Below, piece by piece: positions 25,153 through 33,613 of a stretch of 64,000 nucleotides of DNA. A program made the position numbers and the translations under genes. Each line of letters begins with the position of its first letter. The stretch's first letter is position 1. This stretch comes from Turneriella parva DSM 21527 (GTDB taxonomy: Bacteria > Spirochaetota > Leptospiria > Turneriellales > Turneriellaceae), in the NCBI RefSeq assembly GCF_000266885.1, contig NC_018020.1, forward strand, positions 992,001 through 1,056,000, read 5' to 3'. The notes under the pieces are model-generated. The model was given only the letters and a program-made list of their open reading frames with translations, was not told the origin of the DNA and searched no databases.

Positions 25153-26364
25153 ATGTCTGCGCCATTTGACTCGATTGTACTCGATCGCGAACGCAAGAAT
25201 GAGCGCACGGTCGCCAAACTACGCTTGGCCCTGAATCTTTTCAGTCTGGTCGCTGATTTTGCGGGCTACACCCATATCATTGACTTCACGAATGTGACAC
25301 CGACCTGGCAGACTCTCGCGCTGGACGCAACTCTTACCTGCATCTCGTGCCTTGTTCTTGTCTGGGTAACGCAGCACAGCTATTGGCGCGGCACCAAATT
25401 CGCCACTATCAGCCTCGACTACGTGCTTCTGACCACGCTTATTCTTTTTGACCCGACAGTGTCCCAAAGTCCACAGATTTTGCCCTGGATGGCTCTCGTC
25501 GCGGGGTTGTTTGTCTATTCGTATAATCTGCTGCGGTTTTCAGTCGCGGGAACTCTCTATGCTGGCGCACACGCAATCGCGATGTTCTGCTATTTTGCTA
25601 TCAGGTGCAATGTCGCTGATTTCGTACCGATGCTTTTCTCACTCTTGATGCTGCTTGCGATCGGCCTCATCGTCACCATTTCTAACCTGAAAATGATGCG
25701 TGAGGCAAACGCAAAGGTCATGATGGAACGCTTTCTGGCCCCCGAGCTTGTCAGCGAACTGCTCACGGCGAAAACCCTGCCCGTCAGCGGGGGAAAAGCC
25801 CAAAGGATCACAATTCTTTTCGCCGACATACGGTCGTTCACCGCGATGGCCGAGAAGCACAGTCCAGAGCAAGTGGTGCATTTTCTAAACGATTACCTGT
25901 CGAAGATGACCGAAATCATTTTTGCGCAAAACGGCACGGTCGATAAGTTTATCGGCGACGCAGTCATGGCCTTTTTCGGAGCCCCCCGGCCAACCGAAAG
26001 AGACGAAGAGAATGCATTGCTGGCAGCTGCCGCGATGACCAGGGCATTACCCGAGATAGCCGCGCGGCACCCCGGCATGGCGCCACTCGCGATCGGCATC
26101 GGCATTCACACGGGCGAGGCGATTGTCGGCAATATCGGCTCTGAACGCCGACTCGACTACACCGCGATTGGCGACGCCGTGAATCTGGCCTCGCGCATCG
26201 AGGGCTTAACGAAACAGTATGGCTGCGGAATTCTTCTATCAGAGGCAACTCGGATCGGGCTGCCGGCCGATGGATTGCCGGGAATGGCGTTGCGGGAGAT
26301 TGATGTGGTGGCAGTCAGGGGAAAGGCTCAGCCAACTCTCATTTACGAGGCAGTCACGACATGA
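25153..26364 (+). CDS. Membrane-bound class III adenylate cyclase
   Basis: From ATG 25153 the product is 403 residues. About six transmembrane helices (residues 25-190) precede a catalytic domain with ITILFADIRSFTAMAEKHSP (first metal Asp), GTVDKFIGDAVMAFFGAP (adenine-selecting Lys, second metal Asp) and GSERRLDYTAIGDAVNLASR. The Lys and Asp at the specificity positions favour ATP over GTP. It sits downstream of operator 2, which suggests the TetR regulator links its ligand to cAMP signalling. Confidence 0.85.
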   Translation: MSAPFDSIVLDRERKNERTVAKLRLALNLFSLVADFAGYTHIIDFTNVTPTWQTLALDATLTCISCLVLVWVTQHSYWRGTKFATISLDYVLLTTLILFDPTVSQSPQILPWMALVAGLFVYSYNLLRFSVAGTLYAGAHAIAMFCYFAIRCNVADFVPMLFSLLMLLAIGLIVTISNLKMMREANAKVMMERFLAPELVSELLTAKTLPVSGGKAQRITILFADIRSFTAMAEKHSPEQVVHFLNDYLSKMTEIIFAQNGTVDKFIGDAVMAFFGAPRPTERDEENALLAAAAMTRALPEIAARHPGMAPLAIGIGIHTGEAIVGNIGSERRLDYTAIGDAVNLASRIEGLTKQYGCGILLSEATRIGLPADGLPGMALREIDVVAVRGKAQPTLIYEAVTT

Positions 26365-26379
26365 CCATCGCGATTTTGC

Positions 26380-26407
26380 TTGACAGGCTTACACTGTAAG
26401 CTATCAA
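26380..26407 (+). promoter_or_regulatory. Promoter with TetR operator 3 in its spacer
   Basis: TTGACA (26380-26385) and TATCAA (26402-26407) are 16 bp apart, and the spacer is the operator GGCTTACACTGTAAGC (26386-26401), lacking only the final C of the full palindrome. A regulator bound here would block RNA polymerase, as in classic TetR-type repression. It drives the operon starting at 26435. Confidence 0.78.
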
Positions 26408-26434
26408 CACGCTCAGCTGCAAAGGAGCAAGACC

Positions 26435-26866
26435 ATGAACACACAAACTTACCGGCAACCCCAACTCGCAGAATTCACAGTTAACATAAGGCTGAAGCTG
26501 GCAGGGCTGTGGACGAGCCTCATGTTTCTCTACATCTACGTGGATTATTTCCACTTATACATGCCTGGGTCACTGACTGATATTTCGGCAGGCAAGGTAT
26601 TTACCTTTCAAATTTCGCAGACGTTTCTGCTGGTGACACTGGTCTCCATGACGGTCCCGGCGCTGATGATTTGTCTGTCTATCGCCTTGCCAGCAAAGGC
26701 AAATCGAATCACCAATATGCTCATCGCGACGCTTTTTATTCCTTACACATTGTTTAATCTGGCAGGCGAAGCCTGGATTCACATGTATCTCGCTGCCGGG
26801 GTCGAAGTTCTCCTGCTGCTGCTGATTATCCGTTACGCGTCAAAATGGCCGCGAGCAGAGATATGA
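26435..26866 (+). CDS. DUF6326-like four-helix membrane protein
   Basis: The 143-residue protein has four transmembrane helices and the motif LWTSLMFLYIYVDYFHLYMP, which resembles the DUF6326 family. A GGAGCAAG ribosome site precedes the ATG. It is the first gene of the TetR-controlled operon and overlaps the dehydrogenase start by four bases. Function unknown. Confidence 0.7.
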   Translation: MNTQTYRQPQLAEFTVNIRLKLAGLWTSLMFLYIYVDYFHLYMPGSLTDISAGKVFTFQISQTFLLVTLVSMTVPALMICLSIALPAKANRITNMLIATLFIPYTLFNLAGEAWIHMYLAAGVEVLLLLLIIRYASKWPRAEI

Positions 26867-27858
26867 AAACGCACAACCTGATGCGCGCAGCCGTTTGTAC
26901 TGCGTACGGCGAACCCGAAGTGCTGCAAATTCAAGAACTGCCAGTACCAGTACCCGGCCCGCGCGACGTGCTCATTCGCGTGCACGCCAGTGCAGTCAAC
27001 TCTGCCGACTGGCGGCTGCGTCGCCCCGACCCATGGGGCGTGCGGCTCTTTTTGGGACTCAGAAAACCCCGCATCAAAGTTTTAGGGGGAATTTTCGCGG
27101 GTGAGGTGGTCGCAACCGGGGCAAAGGTGACCCGCTTTCGTTCTGGTGACAGGCTCTTCGGTTCGACGCTGATGCGCTTCGGCGGCTACGGCGAGTACGT
27201 TTCACTGCCCGAGAAGGCAACGATGACTACCATGCCGCGCGGCTTCAGCTTCAACGCTGCAGCAGCGCTGACGTTTGGCTACCTCACAGCGCTGAACTTT
27301 CTGCGCAGAGTATACCTGAAAGCAGGGCAAAATGTCATGATCGTCGGGGCTTCGGGTTCTGTCGGCACTGCAACTGTGCAGCTGGCCGTGCATTTCGGTG
27401 CAAATGTGACCGGCGTCTCGAGCGCAGCCAACCTCGAGCTGGTGCGCCAGCAGGGCGCCGGCCGCGCGCTCGACTACAACAGTGCCGAGTATGCAAACGA
27501 TAGAACCCAATACGATGTTGTCATCGATACGGTCGGCAAAACACACTGGAAAAACCATCTGACCCGGGTGAAGCCAGACGGTAAGCTGGTACTCGTTGCA
27601 GCCGGCGCGCTCAAAACGCTCTACCTGCCGCTGTTGCAGCCTTTCTATAAACCCCGCCTCATGCCGGTTCTTGCCGCTGAGAAAAGGGTCGATCTTGAAA
27701 TTGTGAGCGATCTCGCAGAACAGGGTAAGCTCCACCCCGTGATTGACCGCACCTACCCGCTCGATGAGATAGCCGAAGCACACCGCTACGTCGAAGCTGG
27801 TCACAAGAAGGGCAATGTTGTCGTCACAGTAGCAAGGGGAACTCATGAGCATATCTGA
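26863..27858 (+). CDS. MDR-family NAD(P)-dependent alcohol dehydrogenase / quinone oxidoreductase
   Basis: From ATG 26863 the product is 331 residues with the medium-chain dehydrogenase layout. The N-terminal GroES-like domain has VLIRVHASAVNSADWRLRRP and GIFAGEVVATGAKVTRFRSG. The Rossmann domain has VMIVGASGSVGTATVQLAV, and the C-terminus is VIDRTYPLDEIAEAHRYVE. The zinc ligands of classic alcohol dehydrogenases are missing, so it belongs to the zeta-crystallin/quinone-oxidoreductase-like group. It probably reduces a reactive carbonyl or enone. A similar enzyme is encoded at 47.5 kb under another TetR. Confidence 0.88.
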   Translation: MKTHNLMRAAVCTAYGEPEVLQIQELPVPVPGPRDVLIRVHASAVNSADWRLRRPDPWGVRLFLGLRKPRIKVLGGIFAGEVVATGAKVTRFRSGDRLFGSTLMRFGGYGEYVSLPEKATMTTMPRGFSFNAAAALTFGYLTALNFLRRVYLKAGQNVMIVGASGSVGTATVQLAVHFGANVTGVSSAANLELVRQQGAGRALDYNSAEYANDRTQYDVVIDTVGKTHWKNHLTRVKPDGKLVLVAAGALKTLYLPLLQPFYKPRLMPVLAAEKRVDLEIVSDLAEQGKLHPVIDRTYPLDEIAEAHRYVEAGHKKGNVVVTVARGTHEHI

Positions 27859-28471
27859 AAGGTCACGGCAACGCATCGCGGGCACACTTTTTCTGTGCGC
27901 GTTTTTGGCGTACGGAATTGGTACGTCGCTCGTCGCGCCGCTCATCGATGCAGGCAATGCGACCGCAGTCTTGCTCGGTGCGCGCGGCCAGCTGATTGTT
28001 GGCTGTGCAATGATGCTGAGCAATTCTGTGGTTGTGATCGCGATCGGCCTGCTGCTAAGGCCCGCGCTCGCGAGCGCAAACGCAAGAACTGCCAACACCT
28101 ACGTGACTGCGCGCGTCTTCGAAGGTCTTGCACTCGCAGTGGGAGCGTTCGCGCTCATGTCGCTCGCGTTCCCGGGCGATGCACTTTCGCTTTCTCACGT
28201 AGCATCGGCAAAAAGAATAAACTTCATCGGCTACCAGTCAGGCATGCTCGCGCTGGGGTTAGGCAGCCTGCCGTTTTGTCTTTTGCTCTTTCAGCAGAGA
28301 TTCGTGCCGCGCTGGCTCGCTCTCTGGGGTCTTTTGGGTTACGCCATTTTTGCAACCGGCGCGCTGCTCGAATTATTCGGCCTGCCATACGGCATCGCGC
28401 TTTCTGTACCCGGTGGACTGTTTGAACTGGTATTCGGTGTCTGGCTGATTATTAGAGGAGTAAAATTATGA
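27845..28471 (+). CDS. DUF4386 family membrane protein
   Basis: The 208-residue protein has six transmembrane helices and the DUF4386 pattern (RSRQRIAGTLFLCAFLAYGI near the N-terminus, ASAKRINFIGYQSGMLALG mid-protein). It overlaps the dehydrogenase end by 14 bases and the next gene by four. It is the third gene of the TetR-controlled operon. Function unknown in all relatives I know. Confidence 0.75.
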   Translation: MSISERSRQRIAGTLFLCAFLAYGIGTSLVAPLIDAGNATAVLLGARGQLIVGCAMMLSNSVVVIAIGLLLRPALASANARTANTYVTARVFEGLALAVGAFALMSLAFPGDALSLSHVASAKRINFIGYQSGMLALGLGSLPFCLLLFQQRFVPRWLALWGLLGYAIFATGALLELFGLPYGIALSVPGGLFELVFGVWLIIRGVKL

Positions 28472-28860
28472 AAAGTCTCACCAAGATTATTTTCTCGCCC
28501 AAACACATCTTTCTTGTCGACGGGTTGGGCGCCGCCTATTCGGCGACGATGCTGGGAGTCGTACTCGCAGCTTTCGTGCCGTTCTTCGGAATGCCAACTG
28601 CAGTGCTGTACCCCCTCGCGGGTACAGCCGTCTGCCTTGCCGTGTATTCGCTGAGCTGCCACTTTCTCAAACCACGGCGCTGGCAGACATTCTTGCGCGG
28701 CATCGCGACTCTGAATCTCGCCTACTGCGCTGCTTCTGTGGTGCTCATGTCTCTCTATTGGGATTCACTGACCATATGGGGGGCAGCGTATTTTGTTTCG
28801 GAAAAGTTTGTAGTGATGGGTCTGGCTTTGCAGGAGTTTTCACTCTCCCGGAAGTCATGA
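28468..28860 (+). CDS. Four-helix membrane protein
   Basis: The 130-residue protein has four predicted transmembrane helices (VDGLGAAYSATMLGVVLAAF, TAVLYPLAGTAVCLAVYSLS and two more). AGAGGAG precedes the ATG. It overlaps the DUF4386 gene by four bases. No family was recognised. It is part of the TetR-controlled operon and is followed after 16 bases by the hydrolase. Confidence 0.7.
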   Translation: MKSLTKIIFSPKHIFLVDGLGAAYSATMLGVVLAAFVPFFGMPTAVLYPLAGTAVCLAVYSLSCHFLKPRRWQTFLRGIATLNLAYCAASVVLMSLYWDSLTIWGAAYFVSEKFVVMGLALQEFSLSRKS

Positions 28861-28876
28861 CCAAAGAGGAGTGAAC

Positions 28877-29752
28877 ATGACTCAACGCATACAGAAGTGG
28901 CTCAACGGCGGCAAGTACCTCGAAGTCGACGGCCTGCAGATCTTCTACCAGGTCCATGGCCATGGGCCTGATCTATTGCTACTACACGGATACCCGTATA
29001 ACAGCTACGACTTTCACCTGGTCGTGCCCGAGCTGGCGAGAAGCCACCGCGTTGTGCTGTTCGATTTTCCCGGCATGGGTTTCTCTGATAAGCCGCGGCA
29101 GCACGAGTACACCTTCGCAGGCTATGCAAAGGTCGTGAACGCACTCGCGCGCCACCTCGAAATTCGCGAGGCCGACATTCTCGCGCATGACCTCGGCGTC
29201 AGTGTCGCGCAAGAGCTGTTGGCACAGCAGAGTGAGAGCTCCTTCAAGTTTCGCTCGGTCGCGTTCATGAACGGAGGCCTATTCACCGATGTCTATCGCC
29301 CGCGGCTGATACAGCGTGTGCTCTCGCAGTCACCCGACTGGCTGGGCGCGTTTCTGAGTCAGCGCATTGGGCGCAAGGCTGTCGAACGACCCGTCGTTTC
29401 ACTCTTTGGCAGGGACACGAAACCGTCAGCAGAGCTGCTCGACGACTTCTGGAGTATTCTAAACTTCAAAGAAGGTAAGGCAATTGCTTATCGCATCGGC
29501 CGGCTGGTCTTTGAAAAAGAAAAACACCAGCAGCGCTGGCATCAAGCCATGCGCGAAACAAAAACTCCGCTCTGCTACATCTGCGGGCCTGCAGACCCCA
29601 ACTCGGGCCGTCACATGGCCGAGCGCTACCGGCAGCATCTGCCGCAATCACCGGTCTATTTTCTAAGCGACACGATTGGCCACTGGCCTCAGCTCGAGGC
29701 GCCCGAAGAAGTGCTGCAACAGCTGGGCGAGTTCTGGCGGCGCTTTCGCTAG
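28877..29752 (+). CDS. Alpha/beta hydrolase, haloalkane dehalogenase/epoxide hydrolase-like
   Basis: From ATG 28877 (ribosome site AAAGAGGAG) the product is 291 residues. It has the oxyanion HGYPYNSYDF, the nucleophile elbow LAHDLGVSV (Asp as nucleophile in place of Ser) and a C-terminal IGHWPQLEAPEEV carrying the catalytic His. An Asp nucleophile fits dehalogenases or epoxide hydrolases rather than esterases. With the dehydrogenase it suggests the operon detoxifies a lipophilic compound, perhaps the ligand of the TetR. It is the last gene of the operon. Confidence 0.85.
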   Translation: MTQRIQKWLNGGKYLEVDGLQIFYQVHGHGPDLLLLHGYPYNSYDFHLVVPELARSHRVVLFDFPGMGFSDKPRQHEYTFAGYAKVVNALARHLEIREADILAHDLGVSVAQELLAQQSESSFKFRSVAFMNGGLFTDVYRPRLIQRVLSQSPDWLGAFLSQRIGRKAVERPVVSLFGRDTKPSAELLDDFWSILNFKEGKAIAYRIGRLVFEKEKHQQRWHQAMRETKTPLCYICGPADPNSGRHMAERYRQHLPQSPVYFLSDTIGHWPQLEAPEEVLQQLGEFWRRFR

Positions 29753-29791
29753 ACGTTTGGTAGACTGGCCGCACGCTGGCGTCAGAGTCCC

Positions 29792-30097
29792 ATGATTGCG
29801 TGCTGGCATAACCTGCGGGGCGACAGCCCGATCACCTGGCTGTTTGTTTTGCTCTTTGCAATTTGGTGCCTCATGCTGCAAAGCGACCTGCGAAAATTGT
29901 GGCGCGGCATTCGCAGCGGCAAGATGCCCCTTCTGGGTGCGCGGCCATGGGCAGAGGGGTACCATGCGGTTGATTGGCAGACATCGCGCGCTCGCTATAT
30001 CTACATGGTCGCACGCAACCTGGTTTGGCTGGCATTACTCTGCGCGGCGGTGCTATTTACGCCGTGGGCCTTGTGCCATCTCACGCCGCGCATTTGA
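29792..30097 (+). CDS. Small membrane protein
   Basis: The 101-residue protein has two transmembrane helices (SPITWLFVLLFAIWCLMLQ, and NLVWLALLCAAVLFTPWALC) joined by a basic loop. It follows the hydrolase by 40 bases and may still belong to that transcript. No family was recognised. Confidence 0.5.
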   Translation: MIACWHNLRGDSPITWLFVLLFAIWCLMLQSDLRKLWRGIRSGKMPLLGARPWAEGYHAVDWQTSRARYIYMVARNLVWLALLCAAVLFTPWALCHLTPRI

Positions 30098-30138
30098 GTG
30101 GTGTGCCCCTGAAAAAAAGAGACTTTACCGGCACCGAG

Positions 30139-31056
30139 ATGCATTTTCGTAACCGCATGCGAGTCAGAAACCATTTCAAGTTTTCTAGTGCGCATTCCAT
30201 TGCCGCGGCAGTGGCTGCGGCTATGCTGCTCGGTCTCACCTGTGTGACGACATTGGACGTTCGCCGTACACGCCACGCATTTACGGCTCTCTGCCCCAGT
30301 CACGTTTTTTCAGCCGACTATTTTGATCGTGATGAGGGCATAGCACTTTGCCCGCAAACGATAAGACGCGAATCGGAATGGTTCGGTTTGTCAGGCCCCG
30401 TGCTCACCCTCGAAGACAGCAGTGACCTTCTGGCGTTCGACAAGGCCGGAAACCTTGTTCAAATCTCAGGCTATAGCAGCTATTTCGGCAATTATTCTGC
30501 ACCGATCGTGCGTGACGGAAACAATCTGCGCTACCGCATCGGTGATACCGAATTTCAGATCAGACTCGATGCCCAGCACCGCGTCGTCGAAAAAGTAGTT
30601 CGGTGCATGGCCAATTGCGCTGTGGGGCAACTGAAAGCTGAAGGGAATGGAAAGCTCAGGGATTATAAATATCCCGATGGTACAGCCAAACTCAAGGCGA
30701 CTTATGAATACTTTGCACATGGCCTCCGCATCCGGCATGAGCAATTTGATTACCGCGATGGCAATGCTGTCAAGCCGGGGACAGTACAGCGGGTTATTGA
30801 ATCGACCTACCGCATTCTGACACCCACGAATCTTACTCTCGAAGAGACTAACCGGTTTGGGCCACCGGGTAGCCAGGTCTTTCGGCGCAAGAAAGAATGG
30901 CGCCTCTCCCCAGAAGGGCATATCATCACGTGGCATGAGAACCGCAGCCCTCCGGGAACCGGCTCTGATGCTGTCGATTGGCCGCTCTCGATCGACAGCT
31001 ATGGAAATTGGATTAAGTGGGGCAGCTGGCGCAAGCGGCGTATCGAATACGATTGA
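30139..31056 (+). CDS. Hypothetical secreted or membrane-anchored protein
   Basis: From ATG 30139 the product is 305 residues with a hydrophobic segment SIAAAVAAAMLLGLTCVTTL near the N-terminus, possibly a lipoprotein signal (LGLTC). The rest is beta-rich with repeated short units (LRDYKYPDGTAKLKATYEYF, GSQVFRRKKEWRLSPEGHII) reminiscent of wall-associated YD-type repeats, but too divergent to assign. The open frame reaches 29974 and overlaps the previous gene, so the start is uncertain. Confidence 0.6.
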   Translation: MHFRNRMRVRNHFKFSSAHSIAAAVAAAMLLGLTCVTTLDVRRTRHAFTALCPSHVFSADYFDRDEGIALCPQTIRRESEWFGLSGPVLTLEDSSDLLAFDKAGNLVQISGYSSYFGNYSAPIVRDGNNLRYRIGDTEFQIRLDAQHRVVEKVVRCMANCAVGQLKAEGNGKLRDYKYPDGTAKLKATYEYFAHGLRIRHEQFDYRDGNAVKPGTVQRVIESTYRILTPTNLTLEETNRFGPPGSQVFRRKKEWRLSPEGHIITWHENRSPPGTGSDAVDWPLSIDSYGNWIKWGSWRKRRIEYD

Positions 31057-31163
31057 ACTGTCTCATCTAAACTGCCCCTGCAGCTCGCAGCTGCACTTTG
31101 CGATTGGGCGGTGAATCATCTAATCTCGCTTGCACTCTTCGTCGCTGTAGCTGAACAGGGCAC

Positions 31164-31682
31164 ATGATAAAGAGAATCGCCGTAGTATTTCTGACCTGCG
31201 TGCCGCTCGCGGCCGAAAATGCACCCACAGAGAAAAAGAGCATTGAATACGATGGCGAAACCTATTTTCTCGCGCATACCGATGCAACGGCTGACCAGGC
31301 TCTCGAAGAATACCTGCGCGAAGGTGAGACTCTGGAAAACTGGACGAAAATGGTTTCGGTGCGCGCTTTCAAAAATTTCAACGATCCTAAAGAGATCGTG
31401 CGGCTGTTCGTGGCAGCGCTCAAGAAGCAGCACCCGGACGCACCCTACGAAGCAGCACGAATACCTGAAACGCGCGAGATCATGCTCGATTTTGTCACCT
31501 GGCCCGCCGACGGCAGTTACGCAGAAATTAACATCTGGAAATTCAGAAAGGTCAGCGTAGGGGTCGTCGCTTTTCAGTTTGCCCTGAGAAAACCCGACAC
31601 ACGCGCCGTTCTGGCGGATTTCAAAAAGACACGGCCGCAGATGCTGAAGGTGATGGCCGGCGCGCAGTTTGCTGCAGATTGA
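31164..31682 (+). CDS. Hypothetical secreted protein
   Basis: The 172-residue protein has a short signal peptide (RIAVVFLTCVPLAAENAP) and a compact alpha/beta domain (VSVRAFKNFNDPKEIVRLFV, IMLDFVTWPADGSYAEINIW). It has no known catalytic motif. It may be periplasmic. Single gene between two unrelated neighbours. Confidence 0.65.
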   Translation: MIKRIAVVFLTCVPLAAENAPTEKKSIEYDGETYFLAHTDATADQALEEYLREGETLENWTKMVSVRAFKNFNDPKEIVRLFVAALKKQHPDAPYEAARIPETREIMLDFVTWPADGSYAEINIWKFRKVSVGVVAFQFALRKPDTRAVLADFKKTRPQMLKVMAGAQFAAD

Positions 31683-31714
31683 TCTTAAGGCGCACGGGCG
31701 TTGCAGCTGCGTTC

Positions 31715-32140
31715 TTAAACTCGCTGCATATAAAGGGTACCCTGCGCCTCTACGCAGAGCTTGCCCGTTTCGTCAAAGAAAGTGACACTTGAATAGACCA
31801 GGTTACGCGCCTGGCGTTTGATGCGCGCAACTGCCGTACAAAAACTGCCGGCAATAGGCTTACGCATTCTTATATCGAGTCGACCCACGGCCGAGCCTTG
31901 CGTCAGTGAGTGCTTGCTTAGCCCCATTGTGGCACCGACTGCGATGTCGCAGACGGCGGCAACGACCGCACCGTTTACCGAGTCACCCGTTGAACCACCG
32001 CGGTGTCGCTCTTCAATCGGGTCGAGCCGCAGCACAATCTGGTCGGCTTCGAATTTGAGCGTGAGATTTAGAAATTTCAGCAGAGCCGATTCGTTCAATG
32101 ATTGAGAAAACTGTTCGAGTCTGAGATCCCCCTGAGGCAC
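31715..32140 (-). CDS. PaaI-type hotdog thioesterase
   Basis: The 141-residue protein has the hotdog pattern of PaaI/YbgC-like thioesterases: RHRGGSTGDSVNGAVVAAVC, with the conserved GxxxN/D-like turn, followed by GSAVGRLDIRMRKPI and ARNLVYSSVTFFDETGKL. It likely hydrolyses an acyl-CoA in the cytoplasm. It is divergent from the AraC regulator at 32295, with a 154-bp gap holding both promoters. Confidence 0.75.
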   Translation of the reverse strand: MPQGDLRLEQFSQSLNESALLKFLNLTLKFEADQIVLRLDPIEERHRGGSTGDSVNGAVVAAVCDIAVGATMGLSKHSLTQGSAVGRLDIRMRKPIAGSFCTAVARIKRQARNLVYSSVTFFDETGKLCVEAQGTLYMQRV

Positions 32141-32294
32141 TGACTTTGTATTGTGTGCGGAACTCGTATCGTCAAGCAGTCTGTACCTTCGCGGCTTGAA
32201 ATTACCTGAAAACGAAGAACCGACTTTACAACCCTGGATTTCAGAAAACTATCGGCCATTGCAGGCGAGTCATAGTCAGCATTCGCCGTAAATA

Positions 32295-33053
32295 ATGCAA
32301 CCGACCTTAACCATTTGGCCCGACATGGGCATCTACAACGGACCTTCTTATGCGACCGAACGGCACAGCCATTTCTATTCGCAACTCGTCATCGGGGCAC
32401 GCGAGCCGGTAAGACTAATCGGTCGCGACGGTGTGGAGCGAAAGTTTGAAGTCGCTTATATCCCCTCGGGGGTCAGCCACCAGACCGTGCGATCTGACGA
32501 CGAATTTGCACTGGTGTTGCTCGACCCCATTCAATGTTCCCATGGCCTGTGGAATGAGGTTGTCTTGGCCAAAATGCACCCAGCAAAAGAGGTCGCCCAC
32601 CGGCTCACGAAAGAAGACCTCAGGCAACTGCGAAGCAGGGTGACCGGCAGTGATCAGCGGGTACGCGATGATGTACTCACGATAATGCACCGGTACAGGC
32701 AGCACGCGAATACCGCGGCATTGGACACGCGCATTAGCAGGGCGGTAGAGTCGCTGCAACAAACTTCGGAAAATCTGCCGCTCAGCCTGGCAGCGGCCGA
32801 AGCAGGCCTTTCGACCGATCGATTTCGGCATCTGTTTAGCGAACAGACGGGTATCAGCTTTTCTGGCTACAGGCTTTGGCAGAAAACCCGACAGGCAATC
32901 TTAGCCCTGGAAGAGCACACGCAGTTTGGCGATGCAGCACACCGGGCGGGCTTTTCAGACCAGGCACACTTCAACCGGGTCTTTCGACGCGCGTTTGGCC
33001 TCAGGCCAGCCGAGCTTTTTAAGAACGGGTTTCGGGTGAATTTTTTTCTTTGA
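32295..33053 (+). CDS. AraC-family transcriptional regulator
   Basis: The 252-residue protein has an N-terminal cupin-like sensing domain (RHSHFYSQLVIGAREPVRLI). The C-terminal double helix-turn-helix shows LSLAAAEAGLSTDRFRHLFS, then FGDAAHRAGFSDQAHFNRVF and FGLRPAEL, the AraC signature. It probably activates an adjacent gene, either the thioesterase or the DUF3703 gene 67 bases downstream. No operator was evident. Confidence 0.9.
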   Translation: MQPTLTIWPDMGIYNGPSYATERHSHFYSQLVIGAREPVRLIGRDGVERKFEVAYIPSGVSHQTVRSDDEFALVLLDPIQCSHGLWNEVVLAKMHPAKEVAHRLTKEDLRQLRSRVTGSDQRVRDDVLTIMHRYRQHANTAALDTRISRAVESLQQTSENLPLSLAAAEAGLSTDRFRHLFSEQTGISFSGYRLWQKTRQAILALEEHTQFGDAAHRAGFSDQAHFNRVFRRAFGLRPAELFKNGFRVNFFL

Positions 33054-33120
33054 AGCAGCCGCTTCGTTCAAGTCGATCGCTCCCACAAAGCTTATTCTTC
33101 AGCCAGCAATAGGAGGAATC

Positions 33121-33522
33121 ATGAACTTTAAGATGCCCAAAGCCTGGAAAGAAGCTTATAAAGAAGAACTACGCCAATACCGCACGAGCCTGAACGGCCT
33201 AAACTTGCCGCAGGCATGGCGGCACCTCGAGCGCGCCCATATTATTGGACAGTACCACCCCGTGCCGCACACCGCGATCCATTGCCGCATGCTCTGGTTC
33301 GGCTTGCGATCAGCAAACCTGACTGAAGTGTTCGGCCAGATACTGCGCATTGCAGGTGGTTGGCTGGGTTCATTGCTGAACCGCATACCCGTCGGCAATA
33401 CAGGTGGTGCCAACGTGTACATTTTCGCGCGCATGCCGATTCCTGAGGACCTGCGTGAACTGTTGGCAGACGCTGATGTCGAAGCGAAAGGACTCGCGGG
33501 TATCAAGCGAAAGCCGCGCTAA
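33121..33522 (+). CDS. DUF3703 family protein
   Basis: The 133-residue protein starts after an ideal AGGAGG site and matches the DUF3703 pattern: LPQAWRHLERAHIIGQYHP, then HCRMLWFGLRSANLTEVFGQ with conserved His and Cys. Family function is unknown; members are often beside metal resistance or stress genes. It follows the AraC regulator on the same strand. Confidence 0.75.
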   Translation: MNFKMPKAWKEAYKEELRQYRTSLNGLNLPQAWRHLERAHIIGQYHPVPHTAIHCRMLWFGLRSANLTEVFGQILRIAGGWLGSLLNRIPVGNTGGANVYIFARMPIPEDLRELLADADVEAKGLAGIKRKPR

Positions 33523-33613
33523 GGCTGGTCAGGCCTCGATCATCTACGCCGGTGCTTGCACGTAAACAGTCGACACCTACGGAAGAATTCAGCGATCTGC
33601 CAGACAACAACCC

